From Aliirhizobium wenxiniae (GTDB lineage Bacteria > Pseudomonadota > Alphaproteobacteria > Rhizobiales > Rhizobiaceae), in assembly GCF_019511445.1 (NCBI RefSeq), contig NZ_JAEUAN010000002.1:248001-312000 (forward strand): 64,000 nt of DNA, in the 5' to 3' direction. Shown here piece after piece: positions 26,090 through 37,648 of this stretch. Each line of letters starts with the position of its first letter. Within the stretch, counting starts at the first letter, position 1. The position numbers were made by a program, and so were the translations under genes. The notes beneath the pieces were generated by a model. That model ran no database searches and was not told the DNA's origin. It saw only the letters and a program-made list of their open reading frames with translations.

Positions 26090-26464
26090 TCAGAACACCG
26101 TGACGGATACGGGATCTCCATAGACCTGCAAGCGTTCCTTGCCGGCGGTTTTGGCTGTAAACTTGATACCACGCGCGGGAACCGCTTTACCGCAACGCTG
26201 GCTTCGTGTTGTTCCAACGCCACCATCGGAATAAGTACCCGTTGTGGATTTCGGCAGGTTCGCCACAACATCGGTCCAGGATGGCGCGCCATCCTCACAT
26301 GTCTTGCCGCGCGCGCCCTTTAGAACGACTGATTTCCCGACTTTCACGGATACAGATGAATTATACTTGAACTCTGCAGCCTGAACCTCAGTCACGAATG
26401 CAACGGTGAGTGATGATGCGAGAAGCAGGCATGTCAGAGATGCAGAGATTTTAATGTGGCGCAT
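26090..26464 (-). CDS. Secreted hypothetical protein
   Basis: 124 residues with a clear signal peptide (RHIKISASLTCLLLASSLTV to EVQAAEF). The mature part is about 90 residues, beta-rich and carries two Cys (KTCEDG and SQRCGK) that could form one disulfide in the periplasm or outside. The ATG at 26464 begins the signal peptide; an upstream in-frame ATG at 26506 is less likely. No family is recognised. It converges on the LacI gene. Confidence 0.78.
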   Translation of the reverse strand: MRHIKISASLTCLLLASSLTVAFVTEVQAAEFKYNSSVSVKVGKSVVLKGARGKTCEDGAPSWTDVVANLPKSTTGTYSDGGVGTTRSQRCGKAVPARGIKFTAKTAGKERLQVYGDPVSVTVF

Positions 26465-26640
26465 TTCCAGTCCCCCATAGGCAGTTGAAGGCCTAGAATG
26501 TGACATCGAAAGATAACGCCGTCCTCACCCAAACAGGTCAAAAATCAACTTTAAGGCGAATTTTGATCATTGTCGAAATTCGCTAGGCCTGGAAACATAT
26601 TCTCATCCCAGCGCAACGCGCCAGGATGAGAATGGCAATC

Positions 26641-28146
26641 TCAATCCTCCTCGACGAACACCTCTTCGCGCTTCTTGCGCACACTCGGCAGGAAGACGAC
26701 GATGAGCACGACCACGGCGATAAACAGCAGCGTCGCGCTGATCGGCCGGGTAACGAAGGTCGACGGATCCCCGCGTGAAAGGATCATCGCACGACGCAGG
26801 TTCTCTTCGAGCAGCGGTCCGAGCACGAAGCCGAGCAGGAGCGGTGCCGGCTCGCAGCGCAGTTTCAGCAGCAGGTAACCGAGCAGACCGAAAAAGGCGA
26901 CGGCATAGAGGTCGTAGACGTTGGAATTGACGCTGTAGACCCCGATCGAGCAGAAGGCCATGATGATCGGGAAGAGCAGGTAATAGGGGATGGTCAGAAG
27001 CTTTACCCATAGCCCGATCAGCGGCAGGTTGAGGATGACGAGCATCAGGTTGCCGATCCACATCGAGGCAATGATGCCCCAGAACAGCGCCGGCTGTTCG
27101 GCTGCCACATTAGGGCCCGGTACGATGCCCTGAATGATCATCGCGCCGACCATCAGCGCCATGACCGGGTTGGCCGGAATGCCGAGGGTGAGGAGCGGAA
27201 TGAACGAGGTCTGCGCACCGGCATTGTTGGCCGATTCCGGGCCCGCAACCCCGGCAACCGCGCCATGGCCGAACTCTTCCGGCGTCTTCGATACCTTCTT
27301 TTCCACAGTATAGGAGGCAAAAGAGGCAAGGATCGCCCCGCCGCCCGGCAGGATGCCCAGCACCGAGCCGATCGCCGTGCCGCGCAGCACCGGCGCGATC
27401 ATCGCCCGGAAATCTTCGCGACTGGGCAGAAGGCCGGAAACCTTCGCCATCAGCACTTCCCGCGTCCGCTCGTTTTCGAGATTGCGCAGGATTTCCGCGA
27501 TACCGAAGACGCCGACCGCAACCGCGACGAAATTAAGCCCGTCGGCATATTCGCGGATGCCGAGCGTGAAGCGCGGCGCGCCGGTATAGATATCGGTGCC
27601 GACGAGGCCGAGCAGCAAGCCGAGCGCCACCATGGCCAGCGCCTTGATGACTGAGCCATGCGCCAGCGCGATCGACGATACGAGACCGACGACCATCAGC
27701 GAGAAATATTCGGCAGCGCCGAATTCCAGCGCAATCGCGGTGAGCGGCGGCGCGAAGATGGCGACGAGGAAGGTCGAGACGGTGCCGGCGAAGAACGAGC
27801 CGATCGCGGCGATCGCAAGGGCTGCCCCCGCCTTGCCCTTGCGGGCCATCTGGTAACCATCGATAGCGGTAACGGCCGACGAGGATTCGCCCGGCATGTT
27901 GATCAGGATCGCCGTGGTCGAGCCGCCATATTGCGCGCCGTAATAGATGCCGGCGAGCATGATCAGCGACGAGACGGGTTCGAGCTGGAAGGTGATCGGC
28001 AACAGCATGGCGATCGTCGCGGTGGCGCCGATGCCAGGCAGAACGCCGATCAGCGTGCCGAGCAGTACCCCGATCAGGCAGAAGAACAGGTTCTCGATCG
28101 ACCCTGCCGTCTGGAAGCCGAGAAGAAGATTATTGAAAAGATCCAT
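26641..28146 (-). CDS. tctA: Tripartite tricarboxylate transporter, large membrane subunit
   Basis: 501 residues, about twelve predicted spans. Family marks are LGTLIGVLPGIGATATIAML near the N-terminus and the matching internal repeat VLGILPGGGAILASFASYT near residue 270, plus YGGSTTAILINMPGESSSAV near 75. It forms the carboxylate channel with TctB, fed by TctC. It is the last gene of tctCBA, 34 bases after tctB. The substrate (citrate, another tri- or dicarboxylate) cannot be fixed from sequence. Confidence 0.95.
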   Translation of the reverse strand: MDLFNNLLLGFQTAGSIENLFFCLIGVLLGTLIGVLPGIGATATIAMLLPITFQLEPVSSLIMLAGIYYGAQYGGSTTAILINMPGESSSAVTAIDGYQMARKGKAGAALAIAAIGSFFAGTVSTFLVAIFAPPLTAIALEFGAAEYFSLMVVGLVSSIALAHGSVIKALAMVALGLLLGLVGTDIYTGAPRFTLGIREYADGLNFVAVAVGVFGIAEILRNLENERTREVLMAKVSGLLPSREDFRAMIAPVLRGTAIGSVLGILPGGGAILASFASYTVEKKVSKTPEEFGHGAVAGVAGPESANNAGAQTSFIPLLTLGIPANPVMALMVGAMIIQGIVPGPNVAAEQPALFWGIIASMWIGNLMLVILNLPLIGLWVKLLTIPYYLLFPIIMAFCSIGVYSVNSNVYDLYAVAFFGLLGYLLLKLRCEPAPLLLGFVLGPLLEENLRRAMILSRGDPSTFVTRPISATLLFIAVVVLIVVFLPSVRKKREEVFVEED

Positions 28147-28180
28147 CAGACAGCTTCCCGAAAATTAGAACCGGACCCCA

Positions 28181-28642
28181 TTAGAAACGCACCCATGGCC
28201 CGAACCGCTGGAATGGCAGACCGAGGCCATAGGAGAAGACGAGGACGGAAAAGCCCGTCAGCAGAACGGCGAGCACCAGCGCCGTCAGCGGCTTCATCTT
28301 GTGCGAGGCAAACGCGGCGATCAGTGCTGCGAAAAACAGCGCCGGCACGAAGCCGAGGCCGCGCACGGTAATCCCGAAGAAGATCGGGGCCGCCAGAATG
28401 AAGAGGATGCCGCGCCAGGCGATCGGTCCGATCGGCTCTCCTTCGACGCGAAACGCCTGGAACAGGATGATTGCCCCGAACAGGATCAGCGCCAGCGCCA
28501 GGATGAACGGGAAATACCCCGGCCCCATGCGAAACGCCGTGCCGAGTTCAAGCTCGATCGACTGATAGGCGAAGAAGATGCCGGTCGCGATCAGCAGGAT
28601 GCCGCAGATCAGATTGGCTTTGTCGAATGACTTGGAATTCAT
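28181..28642 (-). CDS. tctB: Tripartite tricarboxylate transporter, small membrane subunit
   Basis: 153 residues with four predicted spans (LICGILLIATGIFFAYQSIE, FPFILALALILFGAIILFQA, ILFILAAPIFFGITVRGLGF, LTALVLAVLLTGFSVLVFSY). The family motif is the loop FRMGPGYFPFILA after span 1. It works with TctA in the inner membrane. The ATG at 28642 is chosen over an upstream in-frame start at 28714 because the longer form adds a charged tail with no family match. Confidence 0.9.
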   Translation of the reverse strand: MNSKSFDKANLICGILLIATGIFFAYQSIELELGTAFRMGPGYFPFILALALILFGAIILFQAFRVEGEPIGPIAWRGILFILAAPIFFGITVRGLGFVPALFFAALIAAFASHKMKPLTALVLAVLLTGFSVLVFSYGLGLPFQRFGPWVRF

Positions 28643-28734
28643 GGTGTCTCCGTTTGTGTGGGAGATGGTCTTGCGTTTATGGCTGGAGATTTGAGTTCCC
28701 CTCTGCCACACCACGTGCCGCGGCCTCCGCCCCT

Positions 28735-28970
28735 CATCCGCCTGCCGGCACCAACCGGGGACGGGTCGCTTGCCCCGTCCCGTCCTCCGGACCCCCGCAG
28801 GCGGGGCGAAGGACCCGTGTGGCGAACTCCCGGCCCAAACTGCCCCTCACCCCGCATCCGCTTCGCTCGGCGACCCTCTCCCCGTAAACGGGGCGAGGGA
28901 CGCCCGCAGCCTTGCGGTAATCTCGTCCCCTCTCCCCGCGCGCGGGGAGAGGGTTAGGATGAGGGGCAAT
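28735..28970 (-). repeat. Palindromic repeat block between tctC and tctB
   Basis: GC-rich inverted repeats fill the 356-base gap: GGGACGGG/CCCGTCCC (28758-28790), CGACCCTCTCCCC...GGGGCGAGGG (28870-28900), and CCTCTCCCC...GGGGAGAGG (28931-28957). The CCCTCTCCCCG core is the same theme as in the repeat at 23328-23397. No gene is supported in 28643-28998. Confidence 0.7.
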
Positions 28971-28998
28971 CATATCCGCAAGGCGGAAGCGTCAGGCG

Positions 28999-29982
28999 TT
29001 AGTCCGCGTACTGCCCGGCAGACTCGATGATCGGCTTCCAGCGGGCGATTTCGCTCTCCAGTTTGGCCTTCAGCGCAGCCGGCGTTGCATCACCTTCCGG
29101 CGAAGGGGCGGTGCCGAGTTCCGCAAAACGCTTGACGATATTCTCGTCCTTCAGCGCGCCCTGGAGCGACTTGGACAGGCGCTCGTTGATCTCGGCCGGC
29201 GTGCCCTTCGGCGTGTAGATACCGTGCCAAATACCGACCGTCATGCTTTCAAGTCCGGCTTCCTTCACCGTCGGCAGATCCTTGAAGATCGAAAGACGCT
29301 CAGGCGAGGTGACGGCATAGGCCTTGATCGTGCCGCCCTGGATCTGCTTCGTCGTATTGGTGGTCTGGTCGCACATGATATCCACCTGGCCGCCGAGCAA
29401 ATCGGTCATCGCCGGACCAGTGCCCTTGTAGGGCACGGTGACGAGCGGGGTTTCGATGGCGCTCATGAACAGCATGCCGCAAAGATGCGACGCGGCACCG
29501 ATGCCGGCATTGGCAACCGTCACCTTGTCGGCATTCGCCTTGGCATATTCGACGAGACCCTTGAGGTCGGTCGCTTCCATATCCTTGCGGGCGACGACCG
29601 TCATCGGCACGTCGGTGACCAGGCCGACATAGTCGAAGGCGTTCAGCGTGTCATAGGCGAGCTTGCGGTAGAGCGTGGCGCTGGTCGCCATGCCGATATG
29701 GTGAAGCAGAACCGTGTAGCCATCGGCTTCGGCCGCCGCGACGCGGCCGGCACCGAGCGTGCCGCCGGCGCCGCCGACATTTTCGACGACGATCTGCTGG
29801 CCGAGATCCTTCGACATGGATTCGGCAACGAGACGGGCAACCGTATCGGTCGGGCCGCCGGCCGCAAACGGCACGACCATGGTGATCTGGCGCTCGGGAT
29901 AGGTCTGCGCACCCGCTTGTACGGAAAACATCGTGACGGCGGCAAGCGCCGTCGCGCCGAGAACGGCGTTAAACAGTTTCAT
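28999..29982 (-). CDS. tctC: Tripartite tricarboxylate transporter binding protein
   Basis: 327 residues with a signal peptide (KLFNAVLGATALAAVTMFSV to AGAQTYP). The Bug-family mature start YPERQITMVVPFAAGGPTDT, then VVENVGGAGGTLGAGRVA and NAGIGAASHLCG loops that form the substrate cleft, are all present. It delivers a carboxylate to TctAB. It is the first gene of the operon, and the sigma-54 regulator and kinase lie just upstream in the same direction. No clear -24/-12 (GG-N10-GC) element was found in 29983-30340, though one is expected. Confidence 0.95.
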   Translation of the reverse strand: MKLFNAVLGATALAAVTMFSVQAGAQTYPERQITMVVPFAAGGPTDTVARLVAESMSKDLGQQIVVENVGGAGGTLGAGRVAAAEADGYTVLLHHIGMATSATLYRKLAYDTLNAFDYVGLVTDVPMTVVARKDMEATDLKGLVEYAKANADKVTVANAGIGAASHLCGMLFMSAIETPLVTVPYKGTGPAMTDLLGGQVDIMCDQTTNTTKQIQGGTIKAYAVTSPERLSIFKDLPTVKEAGLESMTVGIWHGIYTPKGTPAEINERLSKSLQGALKDENIVKRFAELGTAPSPEGDATPAALKAKLESEIARWKPIIESAGQYAD

Positions 29983-30214
29983 GAATTTCCTCCTCCGGGG
30001 ACCAATGTCCAGCCTTTACCTGCAGGTGCACCTCTCCTCCGGCACCTAGCTGAGGCCCATTAGCGGGCGGGGCGGAAACGCTGGCAATTGGCCCCAGCAC
30101 TGAGCGGAGCTGATAATATTCAAATCGCAGTGCAACATGGGTGGATTTGGGGACAATGCCGGAATGCAATGGGTGGATTTCCACCCGCTAATCATGTGGC
30201 ACAGTGTCCTACGA

Positions 30215-30333
30215 CCCTCATTCCTGTGCCTGTCACAGGAATCCAGCCAGCCCAAGTCCTTGGGCTGAAAAGACTCCTTTCGCCGCGCAGACGCGCGTCG
30301 GCTGGATCCCTGTGACGAGCACAGGGATGAGGG
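30215..30333. repeat. 119-bp rhizobial palindromic element, copy 1
   Basis: CCCTCATTCCTGTG ... CACAGGGATGAGGG are the terminal inverted repeats, with an inner CACAGGAATCCAGC and GGCTGGATCCCTGTG and a central CCCAAGTCCTTGGG stem. The same design recurs at 54321-54437. It lies between tctC and the sigma-54 regulator. It carries no gene. Confidence 0.85.
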
Positions 30334-30344
30334 AGGAGAGCGTG

Positions 30345-31717
<1,373 letters not shown>

Positions 31718-31721
<4 letters not shown>

Positions 31722-33544
31722 TCGGCGGCCTCCATCACGCTTGCATCGGCGATATCGAGTTCGATGGCAAACACCGCCCCGCCTTCAGGATGATCCGTGA
31801 CCGAAAGGCTGCCGCCGAAATCCTTGACGATATTGTAGGAGATCGACAGCCCCAGCCCCAGCCCCTTGCCGACGCCCTTGGTGGTGAAGAACGGGTCGAA
31901 GATACGCTCGCGAATGGCGGCAGGAACACCCGGACCACGATCACGCACGATGATCATCACCTTCTGAGGCGCACCGGAGGCAGACACATCGATACGGCGA
32001 TCCTCGAGCCCTTCGATCGCATCCGCCGCATTGGTAACGATATTGACCAGCACCTGCTGCAGCCGCACGGCGCCTGCCATCACCCGAGGTAGCCCCGGTT
32101 CGATGGTGATGGAAAGCTCCGCATCCGCCGCCTTCAGCCGTGCGGAAACGATCTCGATCGTGTCGCGAATGACATCCTCGACGCTGACGGCACCGAGCTT
32201 TTCATTCGGTTTGCGGGCGAAATTGCGCAGGTGACGGCTGATAGACGCCATCCGATCGATCAACGCCGAGATGCGCTTGAGATTGTCACTCGCCTCTTCC
32301 ACCCGCCCCCGCTCGATCAAAAGACCGGTCGTCTCGGCATAGGTCTTCGCGGCGGCAAGCGGCTGGTTGAGTTCGTGGGAAAGCGCTGCCGACATCTGGC
32401 CGAGACCTGCGAGTTTTCCCGCCTGCACCAGATCGGCCTGTGTCTTGCGCAACCGGCGCTCGGTCAGGCGGCGCTCGGCGATCTCCTTTTCGATCCGGCT
32501 GTTGACGCGGGCAAGCGCCGCGGTGCGCTCGTCCACCCGCCGTTCGAGCTCGTTCTGCGCCTCGGCCTGCAAATGCATGCGCTCAGCAAGCCGCGCCCGG
32601 CGCTGGAGGACGATCGCCGAGACAAGACCGGCAAGGCAGAGCGCCAGAAACACGGCGGCCATCATCGTTTGCGCCTGCCAGCGCACCGAGGCCGTATCCA
32701 TCAGCACATTCACCGTCCACCCGGCCTCCGCCATGGATTGTGACACATAGAGATATTCCCGCTCGGCATTGCCACTTCGGATCAGCATGGTTTCATGCCC
32801 GGCGAAACTGCCATAGGCGAGCGGCAACTGGTGCAGCTTCACATCCGCATATCGGCGGGACGTCTCCGTCCGGGCAATACGATCCGGCGTCAGCGGCAGG
32901 ATCGCGGCAAAACGCCATTCGTCGCTGCCGGTCATGAAGATGATGCCTTCCGGATCGGAAACGAAAATCCGGTCGTCGCCACCGGCCCAGGAGGCCTCGA
33001 TCGTATCGAGATCGACCTTGAAGACGATCACCCCGAGGATCTTGTCCTCCATCACGATCGGCGAACTGAAATAATAACCGCGCTTGGCCGATGTCGTGCC
33101 GACAGCGAAGAAACGCGACCTCTCGCCCCGCGCCGCCTCCTGGAAATAGGGACGGTAGCTGAAATTCTCGCCGACGAAACTGACGGGGGAATCGTAATTG
33201 CTGGCGGCAATCGTCGTGCCGTCCATGGTCATGATGTAGATATCCGACGACTTCAGCAGCGCATTGACGGATTTCAGATAGCGGTTGGCGTGAAGTCGCA
33301 GCGCCTCGTTGCCGGGGTCTTCGATCAGCACTTCGATGATCTCGTCATCGGCGGTCAGCGCCGGCAGCGCCTCGTAGCGCTTCAGATGCCCGTCGAGCGC
33401 CGAGACCGCCAGCCTCAGCGTCGTCCCCGCCTGCAGCTCCGCCTCGTCCATGGCACTGCGCGCCACGAACCCATGCACCTTCCATGTCAGCACGAGGCCG
33501 AGCACGAGACACAGGACAGACACTGCCGCGATACGATGCTTCAC
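31718..33544 (-). CDS. Sensor histidine kinase, DctB-like
   Basis: 608 residues. Span 1 AAVSVLCLVLGLVLTWKV, a periplasmic tandem Cache-like sensor (about residues 40-280, with SFVGENFSYRPYFQEAARGE and YYFSSPIVMEDKILGVIVFK), span 2 MAAVFLALCLAGLVSAIVLQ, a coiled coil, then HisKA with SAALSHELNQPLAAAKTY and HATPase ending RDRGPGVPA and GLGLGLSISYN. This is the DctB design, which senses C4-dicarboxylates or similar acids. It overlaps its regulator by four bases. The ligand is probably a substrate of tctCBA, an inference from position. Confidence 0.93.
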
Positions 33545-33778
33545 GTCCGAAAGGCTCCTCCTCCCTCGACCATAACGCGCATATCTTAAGGAGCGCCGCG
33601 GAATTTTCCAATGGGGTCTGATATGGCGGGTGCGTCTGGTAATTCTGGCTCAAGCAAGGAGCGGTAAACAGTCCCGTCACCGGCAGCAATCCCGTCCAAG
33701 ACGCTTGACTTGCAGTAGGATATCGCGTCGTTGTGCAATCAATGAGGGCAGACCGCTTTAAGCGGGATAGGGGTTCAG

Positions 33779-34255
33779 ATGGTTTCCTTGCTTGCGCTAT
33801 TCATGGGCATCGTCGCTGGCCTCAGGGCCATGATGGCGCCCGCGCTGGTCACCTGGGCGGCGGCGCTCGGCTGGCTTGATCTTTCCGGTTCATGGCTGTC
33901 CTTTCTCGGCTCCAAATGGGCGGTGCTGATCCTGACCATCCTTGCCGTGTTCGAACTGGTGACCGACCAATTGCCCAACACGCCGAGCCGCAAGGTGCCG
34001 CAGCAATTCATCACCCGGCTGATCACCGGCGGCGTCGCCGGTGCGGCGATCGGCATCCCTTACGACCTGTGGCTGGCCGGCCTCGTTTCCGGCATTCTCG
34101 GCGCCGTGGCCGGTACCTATGGCGGGGCATGGGCGCGCGCCAAGCTGGCCGAGATTTTCGGCAAGGATGCACCGGCCGCCTTCATCGAGGATGGTGTCGC
34201 CTTCGTCGCAGCCTTCATCATCATTCTGGCTCTACCGGCGGCAGCAACGATATGA
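33779..34255 (+). CDS. DUF4126 membrane protein
   Basis: 158 residues with four or five predicted spans. The family marks are LLALFMGIVAGLRAMMAPAL near the start and ITGGVAGAAIGI in the middle. Function is unknown; a cyclic architecture with Gly-rich spans suggests a small inner-membrane protein. It overlaps the following FAD oxidoreductase by four bases (ATGA), so the two are translationally coupled. Confidence 0.87.
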   Translation: MVSLLALFMGIVAGLRAMMAPALVTWAAALGWLDLSGSWLSFLGSKWAVLILTILAVFELVTDQLPNTPSRKVPQQFITRLITGGVAGAAIGIPYDLWLAGLVSGILGAVAGTYGGAWARAKLAEIFGKDAPAAFIEDGVAFVAAFIIILALPAAATI

Positions 34256-35625
34256 GGCGCTTCGACGCGATCATCATCGGCGCCGGCCAGGCAGGCCCCT
34301 CGCTTGCCGGCCGATTCAACGATGCCGGAAAGACGGTCGCGATCATCGAGCGCAAACATGTCGGCGGCACCTGCGTCAACACCGGCTGCAAGCCGACCAA
34401 GACGCTTGTCGCCAGCGCCTATGCCGCCCACCTCGCCCGCCGTGCCGCCGAATACGGCGTCGTTATCGGCGGCGACATATCGGTCGATATGCAGGCGGTG
34501 ATGCGCCGCTCGCACAAGGTAACGCTCGACAGCCGCCACGGCAACGAGAACTGGCTCGAGGCCATGCCGAACTGCAGCCTGATCCGCGGCCACGCTAGTT
34601 TCGAAAGCAGCAACGTCATTCGCGTCGGCGATGAGGTGCTGACCGCGCCGCAGATTTTCTTGAATGTCGGTTCGCGCGCAACGATCCCGGATTTCGCCGG
34701 TGTGGGCGACATCCCGTATATGACCAATACCGACATCGTCATGCTCGATCGGTTGCCGAAACATCTGGTGATCGTCGGCGGCAGTTATATCGGCCTGGAA
34801 TACGCCCAGATCTATCGCCGCTTCGGTGCCGAGGTGACGGTCGTCGAAAAAGGCCCGCGGCTGATCGGCCGTGAGGACGAGGATATTTCCGTCGCGGTGC
34901 GCGAGATCCTCGAAGCTGAGGGCATCCATATCCGCACCAAGGCTGAGTGTATCCGTTTCCGCAAACATGAAGACGGCATAGCTGTCGGCGTGAATTGCGA
35001 CGAAGGCGAACCGGAGGTGATCGGCTCGGATGTGCTTCTGGCGGTCGGGCGGCGACCGAATACCGATGATCTGGGGCTGGAAAAGGCCGGCGTGGAACTC
35101 GATGCACGCGGCTTCATTAAAGTGGATGATCGGCTTGCCACCAATATCGACGGCATATGGGCGATGGGCGATTGCAACGGAAAAGGTGCCTTCACCCACA
35201 CCGCCTATAACGATTTCGAGATCGTTGCCGCCAACCTGTTCGACGGCGAGGACCGCAAGGTTTCGCAGCGGCTGCTGGGCTATGCGCTGTTCATCGACCC
35301 GCCGCTTGGTCGGGTAGGCATGGGCGAAGAAGAGGCGCGCAAGGCAGGCCACGATGTTCTGGTCGGCACGCGGCCGATGACCAATGTCGGGCGTGCGGTC
35401 GAAAAGGGCGAAACCAAGGGTTTCATGAAGATTGTCGCCGACGCGAAGACGAAAAAGATCCTCGGCGCGGCCCTGCTCGGCACCGGCGGCGACGAGGCCA
35501 TCCACGGCGTGCTGGAGCTGATGAATGTCGGCGCAAGCTATGACGACCTGCGCTGGGCGGTGCCTATCCACCCGACAGTTTCCGAACTCTGGCCGACCGT
35601 CGTTCTCTCGATGAAGCCCGCATAA
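34252..35625 (+). CDS. FAD-dependent disulfide oxidoreductase (mercuric reductase-like class)
   Basis: 457 residues. FAD fold RFDAIIIGAGQAGPSLA at the N-terminus, the redox disulfide GGTCVNTGCKPTK (residues 40-52), NAD fold LVIVGGSYIGLEYA near 175, FAD site MGDCNGKGAF near 305 and the C-terminal dimer domain with the conserved HPTVSEL near 445. This is a class I pyridine nucleotide disulfide oxidoreductase. It lacks the extra N-terminal metal-binding domain and the C-terminal Cys pair of MerA, so mercury reduction is unlikely; the true substrate is not known. The start is fixed by the overlap with the DUF4126 gene. Confidence 0.92.
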   Translation: MRRFDAIIIGAGQAGPSLAGRFNDAGKTVAIIERKHVGGTCVNTGCKPTKTLVASAYAAHLARRAAEYGVVIGGDISVDMQAVMRRSHKVTLDSRHGNENWLEAMPNCSLIRGHASFESSNVIRVGDEVLTAPQIFLNVGSRATIPDFAGVGDIPYMTNTDIVMLDRLPKHLVIVGGSYIGLEYAQIYRRFGAEVTVVEKGPRLIGREDEDISVAVREILEAEGIHIRTKAECIRFRKHEDGIAVGVNCDEGEPEVIGSDVLLAVGRRPNTDDLGLEKAGVELDARGFIKVDDRLATNIDGIWAMGDCNGKGAFTHTAYNDFEIVAANLFDGEDRKVSQRLLGYALFIDPPLGRVGMGEEEARKAGHDVLVGTRPMTNVGRAVEKGETKGFMKIVADAKTKKILGAALLGTGGDEAIHGVLELMNVGASYDDLRWAVPIHPTVSELWPTVVLSMKPA

Positions 35626-35686
35626 GGGGATCGGCAAGCTTTTCCGCTTATCAACGGGATCGGATGATCCTGTCGGGATGGAAAAG

Positions 35687-37648
35687 ATGTGCGGATTTGC
35701 AGGTTATTCGGGAGAAGGGTTCGGGGCGGAACGCGCGCCGTCTCTTCTGTCGGCCATGGGACAGGCGATCGCCCATCGCGGCCCGGATGGCCACGGCATC
35801 TGGACCGGCCCCGGCATCGGCCTCTCGCATGTCCGCCTGTCGATCGTCGGTCTCTCCGATGGCCAGCAGCCGATGACGAGCGCCGACGGGCGCTACACGA
35901 TCGCCTTCAACGGCGAGATCTTCAATTATGTCGAACTGCGCGATGAGCTGAAGGCACGCGGCGCAACCTTCCGTACCGGCTCGGATACGGAAGTGCTGCT
36001 GCAGCTTTACGCCCATGACGGCGAGGCCTGCCTGCAAAAGCTCAACGGCGATTTCGCCTTCGCCATCTGGGACGCGAGCGAGCGCAAACTGTTGCTGGCA
36101 CGCGACCGCATGGGCGTGCGGCCGCTCTTTTATACCGAGCACAAGGGCACGCTCTATTTCGCCTCGGAAGTGAAGGCGCTTCTGACCGTGGCCGGTATCG
36201 AGGCTGAACTCGAACCGTTCGCGCTCGACCAGATCTTCACCCTCTGGGCTCCCATCGCGCCGCGCACCGCCTTCCGCAATATTTTCGAGCTGGAACCGGG
36301 GCAGAAGCTGGTCCGCGAAAATGGATCAAACCGGCTCAGCTGTTACTGGGAACTCGACTTTCCCGATGCCGGAGATTGCGCTTCTGACGCCGACCCCTCG
36401 GGAGAACTGCGCGCCCTGCTGACCGATGCCGTGCGGCTCAGAATGCGCGCCGATGTGCCGGTCGGATCCTACCTCTCGGGCGGTCTCGATTCCTCGTTGA
36501 TCTCTGCACTTGCTGCCCCGATGGCACCGAATAGGCTGAACACCTTTTCCGTCACCTTCGACAGCGCCGAACATGACGAGAGCAGCTTTCAGCAGCAGGT
36601 GGCCGCGGCGCTCGGCACCCATCACCGCTCAATCGCGTCGTCGCCTCGAACGATCGCGGCGGCATTCCCCAATATCATCCGTTTCACCGAGCGCCCGATC
36701 CTGCGCACCGCCCCTGCCCCGCTTTACACACTGGCAGGCCTTGTCCGAGAAACCGGCATGAAGGTGGTGCTGACCGGTGAGGGCGCGGACGAAGTCTTTG
36801 CCGGCTACGACATTTTCCGCGAGGCGAAAGTCCGTCGTTTCTGCGCCCGCCAGCCCGGTTCGAAGATCAGGCCGCATCTGTTCCGCAAGCTCTATCCCTA
36901 TCTTCCGGGACTGAAACAGCAATCGGCGGAATATCTTTCGGCCTTCTTCAATGTCTCCGGCACCGATCCGTCCGATCCGCTTTTCTCGCATCGTCCACGG
37001 ATGAAAAGCACGGCGGCGGCGAAGATCTTCTATTCCGCGGACCTGCGCGAAACGCTCGGCGATTACGATGCCGCCGAAGAACTGAGCAGCCGCTTGCCGG
37101 AACGTTTCAGCCGCTGGCACCCGCTGCATCAGGCGCAATATCTCGAAACCCGGCTCCTGTTGCCGGGTTACATCCTCTCCAGCCAAGGCGACCGGATGGC
37201 GATGGCACATGGCATCGAAGGCCGCTTCCCCTTCCTTGATCACCGACTGGTCGAGTTTGCCGCAAAACTGTCGCCCGATACCAAGCTCAAGGGCTTGCGT
37301 GAAAAGCATATCCTGCGCGAGGCGGCGAAAGGCCTGTTACCCGACAGCGTCATTGAGCGGCAGAAACAGCCCTATCGCGCGCCCGACAGCAGTTCCTTTA
37401 CCGGCCCCGGCACGGATGAACAGGCTTACGTCTCCGAGGCACTGTCCGAACGCGCCGTCGCTGCCAGTGGGCTGTTCGATCCGATGGCGGTTTCGAGACT
37501 TCACGGAAAATGCCGCAAGCAAAGTGTTGCTGGTTTTCGCGACAACGCCGCTTTTGTCGGAATTCTTTCGACCCAGCTTTGGGCCGAGAACTTTGCCGGA
37601 AAACAAGCACTTATCGAGGCACCGACACCGTTGAAGAGTTCATCCTGA
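35687..37648 (+). CDS. asnB: Asparagine synthetase (glutamine-hydrolysing)
   Basis: 653 residues. The amidotransferase nucleophile must be residue 2, so the start is the ATG at 35687 (MCGFAGYSGEG) and not the ATG nine bases upstream. The glutaminase half has HRGPDGHG, RLSIVGLSDGQQPM and FNGEIFNYVELRDEL; the synthetase half has PVGSYLSGGLDSSLI (ATP pyrophosphatase loop) near 265 and TGEGADEVFAGYD near 365. It makes asparagine from aspartate, or amidates another acid. It lies 178 bases before a glycosyltransferase gene, so a role in modifying a polysaccharide is possible. Confidence 0.93.
   Translation: MCGFAGYSGEGFGAERAPSLLSAMGQAIAHRGPDGHGIWTGPGIGLSHVRLSIVGLSDGQQPMTSADGRYTIAFNGEIFNYVELRDELKARGATFRTGSDTEVLLQLYAHDGEACLQKLNGDFAFAIWDASERKLLLARDRMGVRPLFYTEHKGTLYFASEVKALLTVAGIEAELEPFALDQIFTLWAPIAPRTAFRNIFELEPGQKLVRENGSNRLSCYWELDFPDAGDCASDADPSGELRALLTDAVRLRMRADVPVGSYLSGGLDSSLISALAAPMAPNRLNTFSVTFDSAEHDESSFQQQVAAALGTHHRSIASSPRTIAAAFPNIIRFTERPILRTAPAPLYTLAGLVRETGMKVVLTGEGADEVFAGYDIFREAKVRRFCARQPGSKIRPHLFRKLYPYLPGLKQQSAEYLSAFFNVSGTDPSDPLFSHRPRMKSTAAAKIFYSADLRETLGDYDAAEELSSRLPERFSRWHPLHQAQYLETRLLLPGYILSSQGDRMAMAHGIEGRFPFLDHRLVEFAAKLSPDTKLKGLREKHILREAAKGLLPDSVIERQKQPYRAPDSSSFTGPGTDEQAYVSEALSERAVAASGLFDPMAVSRLHGKCRKQSVAGFRDNAAFVGILSTQLWAENFAGKQALIEAPTPLKSSS

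Noticed and set aside
23283..28970. A CRISPR array among the palindromic repeats
   Set aside because: The repeats are few, inverted rather than direct, unequal in spacing, and no cas gene is present.
29983..30340. A sigma-54 (-24/-12) promoter before tctC
   Set aside because: TGGGGCCAATTGC near 30090 has the wrong spacing between GG and GC; no other match was found, so none is annotated.
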